A DNA stretch of 64,000 bases from Winogradskyella aurantiaca (lineage in GTDB: Bacteria; Bacteroidota; Bacteroidia; Flavobacteriales; Flavobacteriaceae), in assembly GCF_003362725.1 (NCBI RefSeq), contig NZ_QKTV01000002.1, positions 353,741 through 417,740 on the forward strand, in the 5' to 3' direction. The notes below the pieces were generated by a model that ran no database searches, was not told where the DNA came from, and saw only the letters and a list, made by a program, of their open reading frames with translations. Shown piece by piece: positions 23,973 to 31,695 of the stretch. The position numbers and the translations under genes were made by a program. How positions within the stretch are numbered: the first letter of the stretch is position 1; the number at the start of each line of letters is the position of its first letter.

Positions 23973-24536
23973 CTAATTTCTAGAACGGCGCTTGCCATTT
24001 CCTACCTCTAAATCAATGACTGAGGTCAAAGGTAGAAGATCACCTGGTTCTACTGGCTCTCCCTTGTGATACATTTTTAAAACCACGTCTTTTCCAATAT
24101 AGTCCTCATAAGTTAACTCACCAATTTCCAAACCAATGGCTTCAAGCGTAGGCCTGGCCTGACGTAAGGTTCTCATTTCTATATTGGGCACCTCAACCTT
24201 TCTATATCCTGAGGGATTATAGGTTATATAAATCTTCCTATTTTCTTTAACTCTGGATCCTGCTTTTGGATCCTGCTCTATAACGGAATATTTGGGGTAA
24301 TTAGGATTATAATTAGAAGAATCCTGAACGGCCATAACCAAATCCTTGTCCTTCAACTCAATTTCAACGGTCTCTAAAGACTTACCTTTTAAATCGGGAA
24401 CAATTATAAATTCACCGTGATTGGTAGTTGCATCTAACCAACGTAAAAGGAAGAAAATGATAACAACCACGGCGACTATAGCCAGGCCAAGTTGTTTAAA
24501 GAATGTTTTACTAACTAGAAATTTAAGGACGCTCAT
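23973..24536 (-). CDS. PASTA domain-containing membrane protein
   Basis: A 187-residue protein: one transmembrane helix (about 12-32) followed by extracytoplasmic PASTA repeats, with G-E-F-I-I-V-P-D-L-K-G-K-S-L and V-E-V-P-N-I-E-M-R-T-L-R-Q-A marking the start of two units and a partial third. Unlike Ser/Thr kinase PknB proteins there is no kinase domain. PASTA domains bind peptidoglycan-like ligands or mediate division-protein contacts. An ATG at 24551 is rejected because a TAGATTTG promoter box (24549-24556) covers it. Co-transcription with the RluA gene and closeness to ddl are common in Flavobacteriaceae. Confidence 0.88.
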   Translation of the reverse strand: MSVLKFLVSKTFFKQLGLAIVAVVVIIFFLLRWLDATTNHGEFIIVPDLKGKSLETVEIELKDKDLVMAVQDSSNYNPNYPKYSVIEQDPKAGSRVKENRKIYITYNPSGYRKVEVPNIEMRTLRQARPTLEAIGLEIGELTYEDYIGKDVVLKMYHKGEPVEPGDLLPLTSVIDLEVGNGKRRSRN

Positions 24537-24548
24537 AGCTCTTGGGGA

Positions 24549-24556
24549 CAAATCTA
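24549..24556 (-). promoter_or_regulatory. Bacteroidota -7 promoter element TAGATTTG
   Basis: Exact TAnnTTTG match on the minus strand, 12 nt before the ATG at 24536 of the PASTA gene; supports that start. Confidence 0.5.
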
Positions 24557-24677
24557 ATGAAATTACAACCGATTAAAAATATTTAAACGACTTTAGGCTT
24601 ATATACGTATACAAGGCAAAAATTGATTTTTAAACAAATGAATTTATAATACTTTTACATTATTAAAAAAGTTCTTT

Positions 24678-25652
24678 ATGAAGACCATTGCCGTTATAAT
24701 GGGGGGATACTCCAGCGAGTATGAAATATCGCTTAAAAGCGGAGAGGTAGTGTATGAGCATTTGGATAAAGATCTATACGAAGTCTTTAGGGTTCATATA
24801 TTTAAGAACAAATGGGTGGTATTAGACGACGCAGGAAATGAATACCCAATTGACAAAAGTAATTTCTCAGCTTTAATTGATAATAAGATGAGAAACTTTG
24901 ATTGTGTATTTAACGCCATTCACGGTTCTCCAGGTGAGGATGGTTACATGCAGGGTTATTTTGAGCTATTGGGAATACCTCATACCAGTTGTACGATGTA
25001 TCAAGCAGCATTGACATTCAATAAACGTGATCTGCTTGCCACTTTAAAGCCTTACGGTATAAGATCTGCCGAAAACTATTATATCAATAAAGGGGATACA
25101 GTAGATGCAGCACAAATTGTATCAAAAGTTGGCCTGCCTTGTTTTGTAAAAGCTAATAGAGCAGGTAGCAGCTTCGGGATTTCTAAAGTTTATAAGAGTG
25201 AAGATTTGGAAGAGGCCATACAATCGGCCTTCAAAGAAGATCACGAAGTAATTATTGAATCCTTTTTAGATGGCACCGAAGTATCGGTTGGGGTCATCAC
25301 CTACAAAGGAGAAATCATGGTCTTACCCATTACTGAAATAGTTTCAGAGAATGACTTCTTTGACTATAAAGCGAAATATCAGGGGGAGTCTCAAGAGATT
25401 ACTCCTGCAAGAATTTCTAGAGAGTGGCAGGAAAAAGTAAGCACCATTGCCCGACAAATCTATATGGTACTAGGATTATCAGGATTTTCTAGATCAGAAT
25501 TTATTTTTAAAGACGGGCATCCATATTTGCTAGAAGTTAACACAGTTCCTGGACTAACTGCAGAAAGTATTTTACCTCAGCAAGCTGCTGAAGCAGGTAT
25601 CAATCTAAAAGACCTTTTTGGAAATGCCATTGAAGAGGCTTTGCAGAAATAA
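24678..25652 (+). CDS. ddl: D-alanine--D-alanine ligase
   Basis: A 324-residue ATP-grasp ligase making the D-Ala-D-Ala dipeptide of peptidoglycan. The N-terminal domain has M-G-G-Y-S-S-E-Y-E-I-S-L-K-S-G and A-I-H-G-S-P-G-E-D-G; the ATP-grasp core has C-F-V-K-A-N-R-A-G-S-S-F-G-I-S-K, F-L-D-G-T-E-V-S-V-G and the C-terminal L-E-V-N-T-V-P-G-L-T. Tyr in the T-x-x-Y/F specificity loop (D-Y-K-A-K-Y) suggests D-Ala rather than D-Lac use. It is divergent from the PASTA gene and 35 nt before coaD. Confidence 0.95.
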   Translation: MKTIAVIMGGYSSEYEISLKSGEVVYEHLDKDLYEVFRVHIFKNKWVVLDDAGNEYPIDKSNFSALIDNKMRNFDCVFNAIHGSPGEDGYMQGYFELLGIPHTSCTMYQAALTFNKRDLLATLKPYGIRSAENYYINKGDTVDAAQIVSKVGLPCFVKANRAGSSFGISKVYKSEDLEEAIQSAFKEDHEVIIESFLDGTEVSVGVITYKGEIMVLPITEIVSENDFFDYKAKYQGESQEITPARISREWQEKVSTIARQIYMVLGLSGFSRSEFIFKDGHPYLLEVNTVPGLTAESILPQQAAEAGINLKDLFGNAIEEALQK

Positions 25653-25656
25653 TAAG

Positions 25657-25664
25657 TATCTTTG
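25657..25664 (+). promoter_or_regulatory. Bacteroidota -7 promoter element TATCTTTG before coaD
   Basis: Exact TAnnTTTG match immediately after the ddl stop and 23 nt before the coaD ATG, suggesting that coaD can be transcribed separately from ddl. Confidence 0.45.
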
Positions 25665-25687
25665 AATCTAAACATATTACTTAGTTT

Positions 25688-26143
25688 ATGAGGCGTGCCT
25701 TATTCCCAGGATCATTTGATCCCATTACACTTGGTCATTTTGATATCATACAAAGAGGAGTTAAACTTTTTGACGAGGTCGTAGTAGCTATTGGAATTAA
25801 TGCCGAAAAGAAATACATGTTTTCCTTAGAGGAACGACAACAATTCATAAAAGACGCTTTTAAGGACGAACCTAGAGTAAAGGTAGTTACTTATAAGGGG
25901 CTAACAGTAGATTTTTGTAAGGAAATAGATGCTGAATTTATACTTCGAGGATTACGCAACCCGGCGGATTTTGAGTTTGAGAAAGCCATAGCTCACACCA
26001 ATAGAAAGTTGTCAAAAATTGAAACCGTTTTCTTACTTACAGCTGCAAAAACATCTTTCATTTCTTCTTCAATAGTACGAGATGTTATAAGAAATAATGG
26101 CAATTTTTCGATTTTAGTTCCGAAAAGCGTCAAAATAGGATGA
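25688..26143 (+). CDS. coaD: Pantetheine-phosphate adenylyltransferase
   Basis: A 151-residue nucleotidyltransferase adding AMP to 4'-phosphopantetheine in CoA synthesis. The family signatures are the start P-G-S-F-D-P-I-T-L-G-H (about 7-17, containing the T-x-G-H motif), F-I-L-R-G-L-R-N-P-A-D-F-E-F-E (about 84-98) and I-S-S-S-I-V-R-D near the end. Length matches the family. Confidence 0.95.
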   Translation: MRRALFPGSFDPITLGHFDIIQRGVKLFDEVVVAIGINAEKKYMFSLEERQQFIKDAFKDEPRVKVVTYKGLTVDFCKEIDAEFILRGLRNPADFEFEKAIAHTNRKLSKIETVFLLTAAKTSFISSSIVRDVIRNNGNFSILVPKSVKIG

Positions 26144-26220
26144 AATTAGAAGTTCGCAATCCAATCCATATATTGTAACTTTTTAAAGAAAATGACTACA
26201 TATAAGTATATTCTACTTTA

Positions 26221-26667
26221 ATGTATCACAGAATTATTTTCATATTATTTCGGCTTAAACTGCTCCAACCGTCAAAGCGATACATGGAATTTTGGGCAAA
26301 TCACGGTGAGGTGGATAAGCTTGAATACGCGCTGCAGAATGGGAATTATAAAACAAGGGAATATGCAGCCAACGGACTAAAAACTGCGGGAGACAAAGCC
26401 TCGACACCTCTGTTATTAAATGCCATAAACGATCCCATACATAAAGTTTCTATTGCAGCTTTAAATGCACTTGAAGCTATGGATCATAATAATGAACTTA
26501 TTAAATCCATTACAAGTAGACGACTAAATTGGTTTAAGTATTATAGTGATAAGGAAAAAAGGGAAGCTGAAAAAGTAAAAAGAAAATACACTATTTACCG
26601 TTGGGAGCGCACCACCAAAAAGAATTTTGAAATGGTAAAGGAACGGCTAAAGCGGCCGATTAGATAA
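26221..26667 (+). CDS. HEAT-repeat protein, unknown function
   Basis: A 148-residue protein I cannot name. Residues about 30-105 form two to three HEAT-like helical repeats (Y-K-T-R-E-Y-A-A-N-G-L-K-T-A-G-D-K-A and A-I-N-D-P-I-H-K-V-S-I-A-A-L-N-A-L), followed by a very basic Lys/Arg-rich C-terminal helix. No signal peptide. Such proteins often act as scaffolds. The last 8 bp overlap the response regulator end, convergent. Confidence 0.7.
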   Translation: MYHRIIFILFRLKLLQPSKRYMEFWANHGEVDKLEYALQNGNYKTREYAANGLKTAGDKASTPLLLNAINDPIHKVSIAALNALEAMDHNNELIKSITSRRLNWFKYYSDKEKREAEKVKRKYTIYRWERTTKKNFEMVKERLKRPIR

Positions 26668-27310
26668 TATTATTGCGTTTAGCTTTTTGTACAGCTTCAA
26701 GCTTATTATGAACTTGTAGTTTTCGATATATATTTTCTATGTGCTTTCGTATGGTGCCAACTGAAAGAATAAGGTTATCTGCAATAGCACTATAGCTAAG
26801 CCCTTTACTTAGTTGTTCTAATACCTGAACTTCACGATCTGTGAGTTTAATTGTTTCATGTTCGGTTTTATTTTCAATACATGAGGGGTTTCTTAGTAGT
26901 TTTAAAGTTTTAAGAGCAATTGAAGGATTCATTGCTGCCCCACCATTTAGAGTATCTCTTATCCCAGTGTACAATTGCTGTGGGTTAATATCCTTTAATA
27001 AATACCCATCAGCCCCCGCTTTAATAGCATTAAAAATATGCTCATCGTTATCAAATACGGTGAGCATTATAATTTTAATATGAGGATATTTTTGCTTGAC
27101 AATTTCTGTGGTTTCAATTCCATTTAGAACAGGCATTTCAATATCCATTAAAATCAAGTCTAGATTAGAATTTTCACTAAGCTTTTCCAAAAGTTTAGAC
27201 CCATTTAAGCAAGTCATTTTTAGATTAATATCGTCAAAGAAGGATAACTTGTCAGCTACAGCATTAATTAAAAAACTATTGTCGTCTACTATAGCAACTT
27301 TTATAGGCAT
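26660..27310 (-). CDS. LuxR/NarL-type response regulator
   Basis: A 216-residue response regulator. The receiver domain (about 1-120) has D-D at 9-10, phospho-acceptor Asp56 in L-M-D-I-E-M-P-V-L-N-G, and Lys in Y-L-L-K-D. The C-terminal LuxR-type HTH (about 148-212) begins L-T-D-R-E-V-Q-V-L and has T-I-R-K-H-I-E-N-I. It is the cognate partner of the histidine kinase 51 nt upstream; signal and targets are unknown. Confidence 0.92.
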   Translation of the reverse strand: MPIKVAIVDDNSFLINAVADKLSFFDDINLKMTCLNGSKLLEKLSENSNLDLILMDIEMPVLNGIETTEIVKQKYPHIKIIMLTVFDNDEHIFNAIKAGADGYLLKDINPQQLYTGIRDTLNGGAAMNPSIALKTLKLLRNPSCIENKTEHETIKLTDREVQVLEQLSKGLSYSAIADNLILSVGTIRKHIENIYRKLQVHNKLEAVQKAKRNNII

Positions 27311-27361
27311 CTTTTTTATTTCTAAAGTTCTTAATTTCTTATTGCATTCCTATACGCATTA

Positions 27362-29320
27362 TTACGTATTTTCTGAGATCTGAAGTACAATAATGGTACC
27401 TTCATCAATAACAGAATTAATGTCAAGTTTGGCATCAATTTCCTTCGCTCTCTTACGAATATTATTTAATCCATTTCCCAGCGAATCTATTTCGGTATCA
27501 AAACCAATCCCAAAATCTTTAATTTCAAATGTCAAATTATGGTCATATTGCGACACTGAAAGTTCAATACGGTCAGATTTGGAATATTTTATTGCATTAT
27601 TAAAAGCCTCCTGCACTATCCTATAAATATTAATCCCTTTTAATGAGGAAAAACTAAGTTCCATATCAACCGAGTTATCCAAATTTAAAGCAAATGCAGT
27701 GGTGGTTGCAGCTAAATTGGCCTTCTCAATGTAATTGCTAAAACGGGCCAAAAGATCTTCAAGAGTAACATCAGATTTATTCATAGCCCAAATTGTATCT
27801 CTCAATTCATGAATAGTGGCCGCTGTAAACTCACCAATTTGAGACAATTTTCCAGCTATGTTATCTGGAAGTTTTTTACCAAATTTCAGATTATCTAAGC
27901 TTGATATTACAAAAGTGAGTTGGGACCCAATATTATCATGTAAATCACGACTTATTCTAAGTCGTTGTTCTTGCAATTGATTTTGAGTTTCAATCTCAGC
28001 CAAAGCCTCTCGCAATTCACCGTCCTTTATCAACTGTCTGTTTTTGGCCCTTTGATTACTGTAAAACAAATAGCCTAAAAGAACTAGAACCACGGCCAAC
28101 CCTACTAGTAATAAAATATAATTGTTCTTTTTACTGAGACTTAACTCGTTTTCTGCTAGACTTGCACGTTGCGACAAGATTTCCTTTTCCTTTTTTTCGG
28201 TATCGTATTTTGTTTCCAACTCAAATACCATTTTTGTCTTATCAGACTCAAAAACACTGTCCTTTCGTATGGTGTATAATTTGTGATAATTCCATGCTGA
28301 TTTATAGTCATTCAAAGAGGCTTTTGATTCTGACAAATATTTATAGGATCTATATTCCCATTCTTTAAAATCATTTTCGATAGCTATTTTAAGAGCCTCT
28401 GACAATTGTCTATCGGCCTCCCTAAAATTTTCAATGCTCATTAAATTTTTACCGTACCCAATTTTAGAATTGACCAATTCATATAAATTATTGTCGACCT
28501 TAAATTGTTTAATACTGCTTTGGAAATCTGCTTTTGCTTCCTCATGATAACCGAGACTGTCTTTAGCAACAGCAATATTATTTCTCATATAAGGCACATA
28601 CCGCGAATAACCAAGACTGTCGTATAATAATTCTGCACGCTTGGAGAAGACCATACTCTCATTATACCGCTCCATATTTAAAAGAAGCGACCCAATATTT
28701 CCTGTAGTTATTACTTCACCTATTACATAATTATTTTCTTGATAAATAGCTAAGGCTCTCTTATAATAGTCCAGAACTTTGTCATAGACTTTTTGTTTTT
28801 TATAGACGATTCCTATGTTAACATAAATCATAGGAATCTTATAAAAGGGAGATTCATAAGATTCAAAGATCCTTAATGCTTCAAAATAGTTTTCAAGTGC
28901 TTCTTTATAAGCTCCCTTCAAATCGAATATTATCCCTAAATTATTTAAGGAATTTGCCATTTGTAGACTATCGTTTATGCGTCTACTGATAGCCAAACTT
29001 TTCTGATGATAAAAGACAGCACTATCCAAAGAAGTTGCGGCTTCAAAGACATTGGCTAAACTATTATAAGCCGATGCTTCCCCTTTTAAACTTTTGATTT
29101 CTTTTGCTTTTTTAATAGCTATCTCTGAATAATGAAAGGAGCTATCAAGATTTGAATTTCGAAACTCCCAAGAAATCTCACCCAATGTACTAATCAATGA
29201 ATCACCTAATTGTTTTTTACTAATAGATTTAAGACTATCTACCCTATCTGAAAAATTCTGACTAAAAGAGAGGCTCAGACTTAAAAAGATCAAGCCTATT
29301 GACAATAAATATTTCATCAT
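27362..29320 (-). CDS. TPR-containing sensor histidine kinase (HisKA_3/NarX-type)
   Basis: A 652-residue kinase: signal peptide or N-terminal anchor (about 1-20), roughly eight tetratricopeptide repeats in the periplasm (about 50-370), one transmembrane helix (about 395-420), then HisKA_3 with R-D-L-H-D-N-I-G-S-Q-L (phospho-His461) and HATPase_c with N-x-x-x-N in E-A-F-N-N-A-I-K-Y, G-I-G-F-D and G-N-G-L-N-N-I. The architecture is common in Bacteroidota. It pairs with the NarL-type regulator downstream. The signal is likely a periplasmic protein or peptide bound by the TPRs, inferred. Confidence 0.92.
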   Translation of the reverse strand: MMKYLLSIGLIFLSLSLSFSQNFSDRVDSLKSISKKQLGDSLISTLGEISWEFRNSNLDSSFHYSEIAIKKAKEIKSLKGEASAYNSLANVFEAATSLDSAVFYHQKSLAISRRINDSLQMANSLNNLGIIFDLKGAYKEALENYFEALRIFESYESPFYKIPMIYVNIGIVYKKQKVYDKVLDYYKRALAIYQENNYVIGEVITTGNIGSLLLNMERYNESMVFSKRAELLYDSLGYSRYVPYMRNNIAVAKDSLGYHEEAKADFQSSIKQFKVDNNLYELVNSKIGYGKNLMSIENFREADRQLSEALKIAIENDFKEWEYRSYKYLSESKASLNDYKSAWNYHKLYTIRKDSVFESDKTKMVFELETKYDTEKKEKEILSQRASLAENELSLSKKNNYILLLVGLAVVLVLLGYLFYSNQRAKNRQLIKDGELREALAEIETQNQLQEQRLRISRDLHDNIGSQLTFVISSLDNLKFGKKLPDNIAGKLSQIGEFTAATIHELRDTIWAMNKSDVTLEDLLARFSNYIEKANLAATTTAFALNLDNSVDMELSFSSLKGINIYRIVQEAFNNAIKYSKSDRIELSVSQYDHNLTFEIKDFGIGFDTEIDSLGNGLNNIRKRAKEIDAKLDINSVIDEGTIIVLQISENT

Positions 29321-29468
29321 GATTGATACAGTTGGAAATAAAATGCTGATGAATATAGTTCAAATAGATGATTACCAATAATTTATCTGTTTAAATACGC
29401 AATAAAAGCTTTTCATCAACAAACCTTTAAAGTGCCTGATGGAATTTCCGGACACTGTTAGAACTATT

Positions 29469-29906
29469 TTAGGCATTTGCACGAACCAGAAACCTCGAAT
29501 ATGCAATTGATGCCGATACAAAATTTAGAATCTGATTAAGCTTTGCTCCTAGTCCGTCGTTTACTGATTCTAACATTCGCTGTTGTACTTGTAATTCTTT
29601 CTCTATTCCAATTAGTCTATCTCTAAGCCTATTACTAGACTCTTGAATTAGTTGATAGTCTTCAATTAACTTACGTTGATCTTCATATTGCTTAGAAAAA
29701 TGCTCCTTCCATTTGACAGCTTTAATTCTAGACTGTTGTTTAAAATAATTGTTTTGAGTAATGATTAACAAAAATATGAACAGAGCGACCAGGACTATTC
29801 CAATGACAATTGGTAACTGACACGATTGAATAAGCTCTAATTCTGATTCAAAGTTTTTATTTAAGTTAATCGTTGATTTATTTAAGACGGCCGTCAACTT
29901 TATCAT
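29469..29906 (-). CDS. Membrane-anchored coiled-coil protein, unknown function
   Basis: A 145-residue protein without recognisable family. A transmembrane helix lies at about 32-52, followed by a charged coiled coil (about 60-120) rich in Glu, Gln, Lys and Arg, then a less charged tail N-Q-I-L-N-F-V-S-A-S. A strong terminator lies just upstream (29931-29983), so its promoter would have to lie within a very short stretch or transcription enters by read-through; this lowers confidence slightly. Confidence 0.6.
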   Translation of the reverse strand: MIKLTAVLNKSTINLNKNFESELELIQSCQLPIVIGIVLVALFIFLLIITQNNYFKQQSRIKAVKWKEHFSKQYEDQRKLIEDYQLIQESSNRLRDRLIGIEKELQVQQRMLESVNDGLGAKLNQILNFVSASIAYSRFLVRANA

Positions 29907-29930
29907 TTGAAATTCTATTAGGAGGAAGGA

Positions 29931-29983
29931 AATAAAAAAGCATCAGCTCTAAAACGCAAATTGGCATTTTTAGAACTGATGCT
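29931..29983 (-). terminator. Terminator downstream of the DUF6252-like lipoprotein gene
   Basis: Long stem AGCATCAG-c-TCTAAAA / TTTTAGA-a-CTGATGCT (8 + 7 bp with one C-A mismatch, 13-nt loop) followed on the minus strand by a T-rich tract. It lies 136 nt after the lipoprotein stop at 30119. Confidence 0.8.
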
Positions 29984-30118
29984 CTACTTTAAAAGTATCG
30001 ATTAATAGCAGTTTTAATATAGTATAAGTTTGCAATCTTTTGAATTTTCATCGTTACATTGTTATTTATAAACGATAAAATGAGAGCGCTATGAATAAGA
30101 TTACTGAGATTAACGGTT

Positions 30119-30634
30119 CTAGAGAAAGTCCAAATCAAATGATCCTTCACTAATGACTTTAGTGGTATTATCATTAGAATTTTGTCCTGTAAAATTGAAT
30201 GTTCCTTTTACCCCAGAATCAGATTCTTCAGAAATATTAATTTCTCCTATAACTCCTGAATTGGCATATGGTGCTGCCCATGTCGGAGAATTAAGTGGAT
30301 TGGTAATATTTGGTTCCGTATACACAGCTGTAATAAAAACATTATTATCCGAAATTTCATAGGTGCCTTCGCCTGTGTAACCCACAATGGTCATACTAAT
30401 GGCTTGATCGGCCGAATTTCCTTGTAATGTTAAAGTAAACTGACCATTAACATCTACCTTATTGGCAAAAGAGGTGATCTGTAATGAAGTGAATGAAACT
30501 CCATCGATTTTTGCAGTTAATGTTCCAGAGGCGGCATTTCCATTTTCACCGCCATCGTCATCACTAGAACAGCTGGTTAAACTTAATGTTGAAATTAGGG
30601 TTAGGCATAGCAATAGTTGTTTGATCGCTTTCAT
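30119..30634 (-). CDS. DUF6252-like lipoprotein
   Basis: A 171-residue lipoprotein: hydrophobic signal peptide and lipobox S-L-T-S-C followed by S-S-D-D-D-G-G, the acidic +2 region typical of surface-destined Flavobacterial lipoproteins. The rest is a single beta-rich domain with T-A-K-I-D-G-V-S-F-T, G-E-G-T-Y-E-I and G-V-K-G-T-F-N-F-T-G, resembling DUF6252. Function unknown. I chose the ATG at 30634 rather than 30694 because it begins a normal signal peptide. It carries a long 3' UTR ending in the 29931-29983 terminator. Confidence 0.75.
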   Translation of the reverse strand: MKAIKQLLLCLTLISTLSLTSCSSDDDGGENGNAASGTLTAKIDGVSFTSLQITSFANKVDVNGQFTLTLQGNSADQAISMTIVGYTGEGTYEISDNNVFITAVYTEPNITNPLNSPTWAAPYANSGVIGEINISEESDSGVKGTFNFTGQNSNDNTTKVISEGSFDLDFL

Positions 30635-30740
30635 TGTGTATTGAATTATGATTAATAGTGAGACAAAATTGTCGTAATAATGAATCTTAATCAATACGAC
30701 GAAATGCGTATATCGGAATAAATAATTGAATACGAAATAC

Positions 30741-31691
30741 TTATATCTTTAGATGTGGTATTTTTTGAAGCAGCACTTCCCCTTTTTCTTTTAACTGCTG
30801 TAAAAAGGCCTGATGCTGGGTTGATTCTGGATTAAAAGGTCGATGACTCATTCCTTTTAAAAGGTCTTGTACTTCCTTATAAAGTTTCTGAGCCTCATCA
30901 CTTAACCAGCATTCTCTGAATTTATCCCAAATGTAATCAATAGCTTGTTCACTAGGATGAACCATGTCGCGTTGATAAAAACGATAATCACGTAATTCAT
31001 CCATCATCAATTCATAGGCTGGGAAGTAAAAAGCATCTTTAAATTGATTAATAACACTGTGAGTGGCAGCTATAAGGTGCGCTTTACTTCGACTGTTTTC
31101 ACTGTAACCATCTTTAATATGCCTAATTGGTGATGTGGTGAATATAAACTTACAAGTTGGATTAACATCCTTGACCAGCGCCATAATACTTTGTAAAGAA
31201 TTCTGTATCTCTTCTACAGACAACAACTCTTTTAGAAATTTTTTCTGCGGTATTTTGTGACAATTGGCCACAATCATATCGGTTTCTATAAAACGATATA
31301 CCCAAGAAGTACCGAGGGTAACAATCAAATGAGAACAATCGATTAGTTGGTCTCTGGTAATGTCTAAGGCCTTATTCAATTCTAAAAGTACTTGCTCAGA
31401 ATCTGTACAATTAAACTGTGAATGCGCTTCTAAGGACAGGTATAACGAGTTATGATACTTTAAGTCAGAAACTTGATAATGAGTTTTGTTGATTGCTCGA
31501 GTAAGGCATTTTTCAATAGCTAAAGGGTGAAATAAAACCCCAAAAGGATTTTTTAATGCTTGAAACTGATAGTCTCTAAGCTTTGAACCAATTGAATCCG
31601 CGAAGCAGGAACCCATTAAGAGAAGCCTTGAATTATAATCAATCTGATTATGCCGCATTCTTTTAATTGGCACCTGAGTCCTAAATTCCAT
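30741..31691 (-). CDS. GSCFA domain-containing protein
   Basis: A 316-residue protein with the name-giving motif G-S-C-F-A near residue 27, an SGNH-hydrolase-like fold of bacteria. Other landmarks are N-P-F-G-V-L-F-H-P, the segment S-H-L-I-V-T-L-G-T-S-W-V-Y and the late Y-R-F-Y-Q-R-D-M-V-H-P-S motif. Activity on a carbohydrate or acyl group is expected but the substrate is unknown. It follows alaS by 4 nt and is likely co-transcribed with it. Confidence 0.9.
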   Translation of the reverse strand: MEFRTQVPIKRMRHNQIDYNSRLLLMGSCFADSIGSKLRDYQFQALKNPFGVLFHPLAIEKCLTRAINKTHYQVSDLKYHNSLYLSLEAHSQFNCTDSEQVLLELNKALDITRDQLIDCSHLIVTLGTSWVYRFIETDMIVANCHKIPQKKFLKELLSVEEIQNSLQSIMALVKDVNPTCKFIFTTSPIRHIKDGYSENSRSKAHLIAATHSVINQFKDAFYFPAYELMMDELRDYRFYQRDMVHPSEQAIDYIWDKFRECWLSDEAQKLYKEVQDLLKGMSHRPFNPESTQHQAFLQQLKEKGEVLLQKIPHLKI

Positions 31692-31695
31692 TATC

